A stretch of 64,000 nucleotides of DNA from Saprospiraceae bacterium. GTDB lineage: Bacteria; Bacteroidota; Bacteroidia; Chitinophagales; Saprospiraceae. Below, piece by piece: positions 1 to 8,209 of the stretch. Both the position numbers and the translations under genes were made by a program. The notes under the pieces are model-generated. The model did not search any database, was not told where the DNA came from, and was given only the letters and a program-made list of their open reading frames with translations. The DNA is taken from contig JAHCHX010000001.1 of assembly GCA_026129545.1 (NCBI GenBank), positions 2,231,501-2,295,500 on the forward strand. Reading direction: 5' to 3'. Position 1 is the first letter of the stretch; the number at the start of each line of letters is the position of its first letter.

Positions 1-45
1 GCACGATTATCACACCACCGTGGCCACACTGCTGGGCATTTTCAA

Positions 46-80
46 ATTTGCCACGAAGTCGCAAAGACGCAAAGCAAAAT
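46..80. repeat. Dispersed CACGAAG-type intergenic repeat, half copy
   Basis: A short tract reading TTTGCCACGAAG followed by GCAAAGACGCAAAG. It resembles one arm of the inverted repeats at 32930-32992 and 11863-11925. No gene covers it. Function unknown. Confidence 0.5.
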
Positions 81-96
81 TCTCATTGATAGTCAA

Positions 97-266
97 CGCA
101 AATCAGCCCCATCCGCTTCACTTGGCCGTGCAAGCCCTGGGTACAGGGTCTGACAAGGTGTTTTTGAACGAACGGCGCTCGCAATCCTTTGAAAATCATA
201 CAAATCAATCAAGGGGATCCCTGCCTTGCCAATGGGCAGGTTCAAATTCTCTTTAATCTGGGTATA
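97..266 (+). repeat. Dispersed repeat family A, copy 1
   Basis: About 170 bp running from GCAAATCAGCCCC to TTTAATCTGGGTATA. It matches the reverse complement of 61763-61912 along most of its length. This copy has an extra stretch of about 25 bp near 214-240 containing a small hairpin (CCTGCC/GGGCAGG). No open frame here looks coding. Confidence 0.75.
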
Positions 267-334
267 GTTGTCAAAAAATTTGACACAGCAGCGCCAAGCA
301 ACATGGTCTGTAAAACCCACAGCCCCTCCAAAAT

Positions 335-435
335 ATACCTTGATTCGCATTTATCAGGTGCTCTTGATAGATACCCTTGATTTTGAGCAGATTGCGATTG
401 CAGGTATGCCCAAAACTTGGCTGCGCAAGGTATAC
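335..435 (+). repeat. Dispersed repeat family B, copy 1
   Basis: About 100 bp starting ATACCTTGATTCG and ending CAAAACTTGGC...AAGGTATAC. Related copies lie at 7266-7356 (inverted), 54015-54110 and 61921-62022, with a split, head-to-head derivative at 32031-32149. With family A and the CACGAAG tract it accounts for most of the gene-free first 476 bases; I see no gene there. Confidence 0.75.
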
Positions 436-476
436 ATGGAGAGGCTGTGAGTCGTAATCGTCGGCGCAAGCGTCTC

Positions 477-3400
477 TTATCGGATGATTGTCACATCTCC
501 TTTGAACAATTCCACCTCGCCGTCGAGGAATTCTATTTCGGCCCACCAGACATATACCCCCGTATGGGCTTCCGTACCTCTCACTCGACCATCCCAAGCA
601 AACGTTGGGTCGTCGGTGGGGAAATCGGCCACCGCGAACACGGAGCTGCCCCAACGGTCGAAGATTTGCCATTTGTGCACTTTCACCACGCCTGTCCCAC
701 CGTGTATCATCAAGAGTGAGTTGAGCGGGTCGTTGCTATTGGGTTTGAAGATGTTGGGAACGTAGATGAGGCGGTCTTTGCGCACCTTCACGATGACTTG
801 GTCGCGCACGACGCAGCCGTTGACATCGCGCACGGTGATGACGTGGCGATACGATTCGAGCGGAGCGTAGGTGAATTCGAGACACGGTACCGTGCCGAGC
901 GAGTCACAACCGGGCGCATAATTCCAAGTGATGGACTCGATGGGGGTTTCGTTGGCTATCTGTGCCAACACGGTAGCGGATTCGCCGAGTTGCACCTCAA
1001 TGTCGTCGCCGAGTTCCACGACCAATTCGCCGGGTTCGGTGATGGTGACGAGGGTATCCAGTTTGCAGCCGTTGGCATCCACCAAGGCAATGGTGTAATT
1101 GCCAGCGGTCAGGTTGGTGTATTGGTTGCCCGTAGCGCCGCCGTCGAAGGTGAAAATGAATGGCGGGGTGCCGCCGACCACGTTGTTGACGCGAACGGCG
1201 CCATTGTCTTCGCCAAAGCAAAGAATGTTCTGAACAGACAGGTCAAACGCCGTTGGCACCTCTGGGTCATTGATTACTTGCACGGTGACGCTGTCTTTGC
1301 AGCCGTTGAGGTTGTTGCTGACGACGAATTTGTAGGTGCCTGCTTTGTCAGCCACTGGATTGAGGCCATTGGCCCCCGAAACGATGTTGCCATCCGAGGT
1401 GGTCCACTGATAGGTGAAATTGCCTCCAATGGAAGTGCCTGCGGTGTTGATGGTGACGGAGGTGATGCTGCAATTGAGCAACTGCGGCACTGTGGCGTTC
1501 ACCTGTGGTTTGGTGAAGTTTTGCGTGACCGTCACTGGAATGGGACGCACGCAGCCGTTTGGTGCCACGATATTGAAGGTGTAGGCGCCTGCTTGTGTCA
1601 CCGTGACGACCAAATCATTGGACTGGAAGCCGCCCGGCCCTGTCCAGAAGTGTGTGGCACCGGGGGTGACGACGGTGCCGCCGATTTGCGCCACTCCGTT
1701 GTTAAAGCAGTTGAGCTCGGTGCCTTCCGCTGCCCCTTCGGGGAAATTGGCATCCACAGCCATTGTGGTGGTAGCAGTGGCAGTGCATCCGTTGGGCGCT
1801 GTGCCGACAACTGTGTAAAGCCCCGGGTCGCCCACCTGCAAGGTGGCGAGGTTCTGATTGCTGGGGTTAATGCCGATTCCAGACCACAAGAATTGAGTAT
1901 TGGGAAGGGAACTGGTCACGCTCAAGGTGCCTTGGGGGGCGTCGCAGGTGATGGTGTCTGTGCTGACGGTCAAAACAGGTGCGACATTGTCCAAGAATAC
2001 TTCCACGTTGTCGGTAGCTTGGCAACCTGTGGTTGGGATGAAGATAGTAAGGGTATAAATTCCCGGCACCGTGACGTTGGGCTTTACTTCGCTGCTGTTG
2101 CCAGCAATGCCCGGCCCCGACCATTCATAAACGATGATGCCTCCGCCGGGAGCGGACGAGCCACTGCCATCCAGCGTAACGCTCTGCACATCGCAGGTGA
2201 GCGTTTGGTCTGTGCCAGCACTGGCGGTTGGCAGGTTTTGGTCTTGATTGACGGTGACTTGGTCGGAACTGGTGCAGCCGTTCAGGTTGCTGGTAATGAG
2301 CAGCGTGTAACTGCCCGGCACCAACACGACGGGATTGGGTTGGTTTTGATTGGCGGTGGTGATGCCTGGCCCTGACCATTGAATGGCGTAATCAGGCCCG
2401 CTGCTGGAAGCGCTTGAATTGAGCGAGACCCCGGTTGTGCTGTTCGCACAAGTGATGATTTGGTCGGGGCCCGCATTGGCAATGGGCGGAACGTAATCTT
2501 CATTCACGTTGACCACGTCAATTTTTGAACATCCGTTGTTGGTGTTCGTCACGACCAACGTGTAGGCACCGCTTGCGTGAATCAGCGGCGACATCATGTT
2601 CTGTTGACCTGCCACAATGCCGGGGCCTGTCCAAGAATAGGTAATGCCGGGGCCTGTCTGTGATTGTGAGCCATCGAGCAGCAAGGTATCAATCGCGCAA
2701 GTCAATGTTCGGTCAATACCTGCATTCGCCACCGGGAAATCCCCGTCGAGCGCCACATACACTTGGGCAGTGGCAGTGCAGAAATTCACGATGTTGGTGA
2801 CGAGCAGGGTGTATGTGCCAGAATCGGCCACTACTGGGTTTTGCACGTTGAAGTTGCCGGTGTTGATGCCGGGGCCTTGCCAGAGATACTCAAAGTTGTT
2901 GCCCACACTGGAGGCGGAGGCATCAATGGCGCGGCTGTTTTGGGCACACGTCAGGGTGAAGCTGGCTCCTGCGTCAGCAGTGGGTTGTGCGATGTCTTGA
3001 TTGACGGTGACGGCATCTTGCGCTGTGCAGCCGTTGCTGGTATTCGTCACCACAAGGACGTAGTTGCCCGGCTGAGTCACGTTGGGGCTTTGTTGGTTTT
3101 GATTGCTTGCATTGATGCCCGGCCCTGTCCAAAGGTACGCGATGTCGGTCCCTGTCGCGGATTGGCTGCCATCAAGGGTGACATTGGTCGTTTGGCAGTT
3201 GAGCATCCAATCTTGGCCTGCGGCGGCGGCAGGTGTCACAATGTCTTGCGTGACCTCGACCGTATCGGTCGAGACGCAGGAGTTGGTTGTGTTTGTGATG
3301 CTCAGGATGTAAATACCCGGTTGGGTGACGCTGGGCGTGAGTTGGTTCTGATTGCCCGCATTGATGCCCGGCCCACTCCATTGGGTTTGAAAGTTGGCAC

Positions 3401-6400
3401 CAGAGGAAGAGCCAGAGCCATCAAGCACATAGCTTGTCTGGGCGCATGTGAGCAATCCATTGGCGCCCGCGCTTGCAGCAGGGTAAACTGCATTGGTATT
3501 CACAATGGTAAAGTTGGAGGAAGTACATCCGTTGGTTGAGTTGGACACCACGATGATGTAGGTGCCGGGCACGCTGACGACGGGCTGTGCCAAGGTCGCG
3601 TTGGCTGGTGTGATGCCCGGCCCTGTCCACAAGTAAGAGAAGTTGGGGCCGGAGGAAGAGTTGCCGCCAAGCGTGGCGGAGGTCGTCACGCAGTCAATGG
3701 TTTGGTTTGGGCCAGCAATGGCGTTGGGGGGTGTGAGGTCGTCGGTCACGGTCGCCTGTGCCGATGCGGTGCAAGTGTTGTCCGTGTTAGTGACAACAAC
3801 TGTGTAAACTCCCGGCACGGTCACGACTGGTTTTACTTCGTTTTGATTGGCAGGTGTGATACCCGGGCCGCTCCACAGATAAGTGAAGTTAGGCCCTGTG
3901 CTGGATGCGGAGGCATCCAAGGTGTCCGTCGCGTTGTTGAAGCAGTTGAGAACCAAATTGCCACCCGACGAAGCGGAAGGCGGTGTGATGTCCTGCAAAA
4001 CGACTACGACATCTGTATTGAAACAGTTGTTGGTGGTGTTTGTCACGGTCAGATTGTAAGTACCCGGCACCGTGATGTTGGAAGGGCTTTGGGCTGTGGC
4101 GTTGGCACCGGATATGCCCGGCCCGCTCCACTGGTAGGTGATGCCCGGACCGGAAGACGAGCCAGAGCCATTTATATTCACCGAATTGACGGTGCAATTC
4201 AACACCAAATCAGGACCAGCATTGGCCGAAGGCACATCGGCATCCTGCGTGACCGTCGCTTGGTCGGTTGCCGTGCATCCGTTGGCAGGATTGGTCACTT
4301 GCAAGGTGTAATCACCGGGAACGGTGACGGTTGGGTTGGGCAAGTTTTGGTTGTTGGCACCGATGCCTGGTCCGCTCCACAAGAAGGTGATGCCCGCAGG
4401 GGTGCCAGAGCCATTGAGCACAATGCCATTGGGCGACGAGCAGGTAAGCATTTGGTCAGGTCCTGCGCTGGCAGAGGGTGCCGCTATATCCTGCGATATG
4501 ACGACTGTTTCGCTGGCAGAGCAGCCATTGGCCGCATTGGATATGGTGAGGGTGTAGGTGCCCGGCGTGCTTACTTGCGGGTTGTATTGGTTTTGGTTGC
4601 CGGCATTGATGCCGGGTCCTGTCCAAGTGGCCGAGTAGTCGGGGCCTTGCGACGAGTTGTTGCCACCAATAGTGACGGTCGTGAGGACGCAGGTAAGAGT
4701 TTGGTCATTGCCGGCGTCCACGGAGGGCAACACGATATTCGAGGTCACCACGACTGTGTCTTTTTTGAAACAACCATTGGTCAAGTTGGTCACGGTGAGG
4801 ATGTAGGTATCTGCCGCATTGACCGTCGGGGTTGGGTTGTTTTGATTGCCGGCATTGATTCCTGCGCCTGTCCACAAGAACTGTGCGGGCGCGCCGCCAG
4901 CGTTGCCTGAGCCGTTGAGGGTGACGCTGCTTTGCAGGCAAGTGATGAGCTGGTCGTTTCCCGCATTGGCGGTTGGGATGTCCGTGTCTTGAATGACGGT
5001 TGCCGATGCCGTGCTGGTGCAGCCATTGCCTGTGTTGGTGATGGTCACGGTGTAGTTGCCCGGCTGGGTCACGTTGGGGTTGGCTACGTTTTGATTGCCG
5101 GCATTGATACCCGGTCCGGCCCAGTTGTAACTCGGCGTTGGCGCATTGGTGCTTGAATTGATGGTGGCTGTTGATTGGAGACAGTTGATGGTGTCGCCGG
5201 TTGCGCTGGCCGTTGGCGGCGTCACGTCACCCGTCACCGTGGCAGTAGCCGTGGAGGTACAGCCGTTCACGGGATTGGTGACGGTGAGGGTGTAGGTGCC
5301 TGTTTGATTGACGCTGGGGTTTTGCTGGTTTTGGTTGGCGGGTGTGATGCCGGGGCCTGCCCAGAGGTAATTGACCCCTGAGGTGGGTGAACTTCCTTGC
5401 AGCGTGGTTGAGCTTGCCAAACAAGTGATGTTGCCTCCTGATGCTGTGGCGCCCGGCGGCACGGTATTGCCCGGCACCACGACTGTGGCCGTATCCTTGC
5501 AGCCGGCGGCGGCAAAGTTGTTGGTCACGATGAGGTGATAGGTGCCAGTCATGTTTACATTTTGAGTGGATTGGTTGCCAATGGTTGTCCAAGCAGCATT
5601 GGTCCAAGTGTACGTCACCGTAGGCCCTGTCGTGGAGCCGGTGCTGTTCAGTGTCAAGGCGGGGCTATTGCAATCAATGGTTTGTGCTCCGCCGATATTC
5701 GCCACGGCCGGCACTTTCACGATGGTGAATTGCACCACGCTGTCGCATCCGTCCACCGATTGTAAGGTTTCGCTAAACGGGCCGCCTGCGTTGCAGTAAC
5801 TATTGCCATTGAACTCGAAGCACTGCCCTTCGCAGATATACCGTATTCCCATGTTACTGATAATCGGGAACTTAATCTCGACCGTTTGCCGCACGATACT
5901 ATCGCAGCCAAGATATGAATCGTAAGGAGTGCTTTGAAGGTTGTAAGTGCCGGGGTTGTTGATGATGTTGTAGGGCTGCTCGTCCCAGAAGAAGGGCAGG
6001 TCTTGATAGCAGAGTGTCAGTTTGGGTTTGATGGTGGGAGGTATGGGCTGATTGGTCACGGTGATGCAAGCCTGCTGCGGGGGGAAGCAAGCGTTGCCTA
6101 CGCGGACGCAGACGGTGCCGCCGAGGTTGCCAAAGGTGATTGTGACGGTGTTTCCATTGGGTGCAGGCAGCGTCAACGTGTTTGAGTTGGTGCCGTTGAT
6201 TCTGGAGCCGGGAGGGCCTGTCCATGTGTAGTAGCCGGCGCCTTCCACTTGCGGGATGGTGTATTCCACTACCGCGCCGGGGCATACTTGAGTGGGGCCT
6301 TCGGGGGCCGACGGCGCGGCGGGCGCTGGTGGCGAGACCGAGCCGTCCAGCACTTCTATCTCATAGTTGCACACGTCGTTTGTCCAACCATCCACCATCA

Positions 6401-6824
6401 GGAAGTAGGTCTGCCCGGGCACGAAGTTGCTGTAGGTGAGTATGAGGGGCTGCCCGCCGCCGCCTGCCGAACCGGGGTTGCAAGTAAGGGCATCGCTTTG
6501 GCAGTTGCTAAAAAAAGCTGCCTGCAAGCCGTTGCCCGCCTGACAGTTGCTGGTGGCGATATTGATGGTGATGGATTGTGTGCCTGCCACGAACCCAAAC
6601 CACTGGTCGTTGTGGATAAAAATCTGGCCGCACACGGTGTTGCCACCTGAGGGGGTGCCGTTATTGATGCCCATGTAGCCGTCAAAATCACAATAGACGC
6701 AAGCCGTCGGGCAAGCTTCCGCGCCGGGAGGTGGCGGTGTCGGGCAAGGTGGGGCTACTTGGGCAATAAGAACGTGTTGGCAGAGAAGAAAGAGTACGGG
6801 AAAAAGTAGTAGTTGTTTATTCAT
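477..6824 (-). CDS. Giant secreted PKD/Ig-like repeat protein with T9SS type B sorting domain
   Basis: A 2,115-residue surface or secreted protein, probably an adhesin. The start at 6824 is chosen because it opens a clean signal peptide (MNKQLLLFPVLFLL...IAQ); the frame extends upstream without protein-like sequence. After a Cys-rich N-terminal domain (about residues 20-200) come about 18 tandem repeats of roughly 83 residues (about 373-1860), each with a core like WxGPGI...NQN...PGxYxLxVTN..NGC. One SprB-type repeat follows (about 1862-1935). The last 100 residues are a typical type B T9SS domain (YVPNIFKPNSND, FDRWG, WDG, GVYVWW, KGDVTIIR), which targets the protein through the type IX system to the outer surface. 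The ligand cannot be read from sequence. Such proteins commonly serve in adhesion or gliding; that role is inference here. Confidence 0.9.
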   Translation of the reverse strand: MNKQLLLFPVLFLLCQHVLIAQVAPPCPTPPPPGAEACPTACVYCDFDGYMGINNGTPSGGNTVCGQIFIHNDQWFGFVAGTQSITINIATSNCQAGNGLQAAFFSNCQSDALTCNPGSAGGGGQPLILTYSNFVPGQTYFLMVDGWTNDVCNYEIEVLDGSVSPPAPAAPSAPEGPTQVCPGAVVEYTIPQVEGAGYYTWTGPPGSRINGTNSNTLTLPAPNGNTVTITFGNLGGTVCVRVGNACFPPQQACITVTNQPIPPTIKPKLTLCYQDLPFFWDEQPYNIINNPGTYNLQSTPYDSYLGCDSIVRQTVEIKFPIISNMGIRYICEGQCFEFNGNSYCNAGGPFSETLQSVDGCDSVVQFTIVKVPAVANIGGAQTIDCNSPALTLNSTGSTTGPTVTYTWTNAAWTTIGNQSTQNVNMTGTYHLIVTNNFAAAGCKDTATVVVPGNTVPPGATASGGNITCLASSTTLQGSSPTSGVNYLWAGPGITPANQNQQNPSVNQTGTYTLTVTNPVNGCTSTATATVTGDVTPPTASATGDTINCLQSTATINSSTNAPTPSYNWAGPGINAGNQNVANPNVTQPGNYTVTITNTGNGCTSTASATVIQDTDIPTANAGNDQLITCLQSSVTLNGSGNAGGAPAQFLWTGAGINAGNQNNPTPTVNAADTYILTVTNLTNGCFKKDTVVVTSNIVLPSVDAGNDQTLTCVLTTVTIGGNNSSQGPDYSATWTGPGINAGNQNQYNPQVSTPGTYTLTISNAANGCSASETVVISQDIAAPSASAGPDQMLTCSSPNGIVLNGSGTPAGITFLWSGPGIGANNQNLPNPTVTVPGDYTLQVTNPANGCTATDQATVTQDADVPSANAGPDLVLNCTVNSVNINGSGSSSGPGITYQWSGPGISGANATAQSPSNITVPGTYNLTVTNTTNNCFNTDVVVVLQDITPPSASSGGNLVLNCFNNATDTLDASASSTGPNFTYLWSGPGITPANQNEVKPVVTVPGVYTVVVTNTDNTCTASAQATVTDDLTPPNAIAGPNQTIDCVTTSATLGGNSSSGPNFSYLWTGPGITPANATLAQPVVSVPGTYIIVVSNSTNGCTSSNFTIVNTNAVYPAASAGANGLLTCAQTSYVLDGSGSSSGANFQTQWSGPGINAGNQNQLTPSVTQPGIYILSITNTTNSCVSTDTVEVTQDIVTPAAAAGQDWMLNCQTTNVTLDGSQSATGTDIAYLWTGPGINASNQNQQSPNVTQPGNYVLVVTNTSNGCTAQDAVTVNQDIAQPTADAGASFTLTCAQNSRAIDASASSVGNNFEYLWQGPGINTGNFNVQNPVVADSGTYTLLVTNIVNFCTATAQVYVALDGDFPVANAGIDRTLTCAIDTLLLDGSQSQTGPGITYSWTGPGIVAGQQNMMSPLIHASGAYTLVVTNTNNGCSKIDVVNVNEDYVPPIANAGPDQIITCANSTTGVSLNSSASSSGPDYAIQWSGPGITTANQNQPNPVVLVPGSYTLLITSNLNGCTSSDQVTVNQDQNLPTASAGTDQTLTCDVQSVTLDGSGSSAPGGGIIVYEWSGPGIAGNSSEVKPNVTVPGIYTLTIFIPTTGCQATDNVEVFLDNVAPVLTVSTDTITCDAPQGTLSVTSSLPNTQFLWSGIGINPSNQNLATLQVGDPGLYTVVGTAPNGCTATATTTMAVDANFPEGAAEGTELNCFNNGVAQIGGTVVTPGATHFWTGPGGFQSNDLVVTVTQAGAYTFNIVAPNGCVRPIPVTVTQNFTKPQVNATVPQLLNCSITSVTINTAGTSIGGNFTYQWTTSDGNIVSGANGLNPVADKAGTYKFVVSNNLNGCKDSVTVQVINDPEVPTAFDLSVQNILCFGEDNGAVRVNNVVGGTPPFIFTFDGGATGNQYTNLTAGNYTIALVDANGCKLDTLVTITEPGELVVELGDDIEVQLGESATVLAQIANETPIESITWNYAPGCDSLGTVPCLEFTYAPLESYRHVITVRDVNGCVVRDQVIVKVRKDRLIYVPNIFKPNSNDPLNSLLMIHGGTGVVKVHKWQIFDRWGSSVFAVADFPTDDPTFAWDGRVRGTEAHTGVYVWWAEIEFLDGEVELFKGDVTIIR
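1245..5705 (-). repeat. About 18 tandem PKD/Ig-like protein repeats (~250 bp period)
   Basis: Within the giant minus-strand gene, units of about 83 residues share AGxDQxLTC near the start, WxGPGIxxxNQN in the middle and TNxxNGCxxxxxVTVxQD at the end. DNA identity between units is much lower than in the 153-bp arrays downstream, so this array is older or under diversifying change. Confidence 0.85.
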
Positions 6825-7020
6825 GAAACAGGATTTAAACAAATTGGCACAGAGGCCAATTTTTTCTGTAAAATTGAACTCGAGCGAAGTAGATGCACCG
6901 CCCTTAAAAAACGCTTTCTCGATAGAGAAATAATTGGGGGAATCGGGGTTCATTCAAAAAGAAAAAGGGCGGAATCGGCCATTATCCGGCGGTGAAAGTA
7001 CAACAATCGGTCAATTCGCC

Positions 7021-7048
7021 AAACCGCCCTCCAAGACGAGGGCGGTTT
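7021..7048. repeat. Hairpin in the gap upstream of the giant gene
   Basis: AAACCGCCCTC pairs perfectly with GAGGGCGGTTT across a 6-nt loop (CAAGAC). It lies between two divergent genes, so it is not an obvious terminator. The rest of 6825-7415 holds the inverted repeat at 7173-7248 and repeat B copy 2, with no gene. Confidence 0.55.
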
Positions 7049-7172
7049 CAAGAACCAGCCAAGTGTTGCGGCGCTTCTGTCCTTGCTGTCTTTCCCAACG
7101 ATTTCTCACTGTACCTTTGCCTGCCTTTTTTCAAAAAAAGTAAAAACTTAGGTAGGACATCGGACAATGAAT

Positions 7173-7248
7173 TTTGACAGGATTTACAGGATTTTTGGCG
7201 GCGAAGCCGCCTCGTCTATCCTACAAATCTTGTCAATCCTGCCAAAAA
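7173..7248. repeat. Imperfect inverted repeat with central GC-rich hairpin
   Basis: Outer arms of 23 bp (left arm TTTTGACAGGATTTACAG..., right arm ...CAATCCTGCCAAAA) pair with three mismatches. A central GGCGGC-GAA-GCCGCC hairpin sits at 7197-7211. A degenerate relative lies near 32614-32675. Confidence 0.6.
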
Positions 7249-7265
7249 CATATACTTCGGGCCGT

Positions 7266-7356
7266 TAGGTTTTGGGCATGGCTGCAATCGCAATCTGCTA
7301 AAAATCAAGAACATCGAGCATGTTCATCTAACAAATCCTAGCGAATCAAGGTATAC
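7266..7356 (-). repeat. Dispersed repeat family B, copy 2 (inverted)
   Basis: Reverse-complement copy of repeat B, from TTTTGGGCATGGC to GCGAATCAAGGTATAC. It lies 60 bp upstream of the LysE-type gene. Confidence 0.7.
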
Positions 7357-7415
7357 AAGCCTGACAGCTGAGTCCTCTGTGCTTGGAGGCTGACTAAGTT
7401 TTTGCCCAAAAAAAT

Positions 7416-8075
7416 ATGCTACTTCAGGGAGTCTTGTTGGGTCTGTCGCTCACTTTCATGGTGGGGCCGTTGTTGTTCGCCATTTTGCAGGCTGGCATCG
7501 AGCGCGGGTTTCGCGCGGGGCTGTCGGTGGCGGGCGGCATCTGGACGAGCGATGTGCTGTATGTGGTGGCGGTGATGTGGGGCTTGGAGGCGCTGGCCGC
7601 GTTAATCGCCCTGCCTGGCTTCAAATTGTGGGCGGGGCTGGCGGGCGGCGCGTTGTTGGTTGCTTTTGGTTTGGGCAATCTGCTATGGGGCAACACGACC
7701 GCCTCGAACGCGCCTCTTTCCGCTCGTTTTCAACCTGTGGGAAACAACTCGCCTTACATAAAATCATACTTCCTCTATTTCCTGCGCGGTTTTTTGCTGA
7801 ACACCATCAATCCTTTCACCGTTTTTTTCTGGCTGGGCATCGCGGGTGGGGTGCTTATTCCGAACGGTTGGGGCCGCGCCCAAACGCTCGTCTTTTTTGG
7901 CGGCATGCTCGGCACGCTCGTAGCGACGGATACGCTGAAAGCATACGCTGCCAAGCAGATACGTCGCTTCCTGACACCCCGGCACACGTTGCAAGTGCGA
8001 CGCGGTATTGGGCTGTTGTTGATTGTGTTTGGGGCGGTATTGGTGGCGAGGGTACTGCTGGCTGAGGGGCATTAA
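7416..8075 (+). CDS. LysE/RhtB-family amino-acid exporter
   Basis: A 219-residue inner-membrane protein, the usual length for LysE/RhtB translocators, which export amino acids such as lysine, threonine or homoserine. The N-terminus (MLLQGVLLGLSLTFMVGPLLFAIL) shows the family's first membrane segment with its conserved GP-x-x-F/L pattern. Hydrophobic segments near residues 35-60, 65-88, 115-140, 150-175 and 190-212 give about six spans. It stands alone between repeat-rich DNA and a metallopeptidase gene, so context does not identify the substrate. The family call is firm; substrate unknown. Confidence 0.85.
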   Translation: MLLQGVLLGLSLTFMVGPLLFAILQAGIERGFRAGLSVAGGIWTSDVLYVVAVMWGLEALAALIALPGFKLWAGLAGGALLVAFGLGNLLWGNTTASNAPLSARFQPVGNNSPYIKSYFLYFLRGFLLNTINPFTVFFWLGIAGGVLIPNGWGRAQTLVFFGGMLGTLVATDTLKAYAAKQIRRFLTPRHTLQVRRGIGLLLIVFGAVLVARVLLAEGH

Positions 8076-8209
8076 GAAGCCGTTAAAGGTCATTTTTAAG
8101 CAAAAAGGCAAAAAAGGGTCGCTCGAAAAATGAAACTCCTGACTTTTGTAATTTCCGGTCAGCGACCGAACACTTACCAGACAAAGACATTTTTTAAAAC
8201 AAATTGACC

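Noticed and set aside
798..2375. A 525-codon plus-strand frame opposite the giant minus-strand gene
   Set aside because: The minus strand has a signal peptide, recurring domains and a T9SS tail; the plus-strand product has no recognisable domain and mirrors the repeat periodicity.
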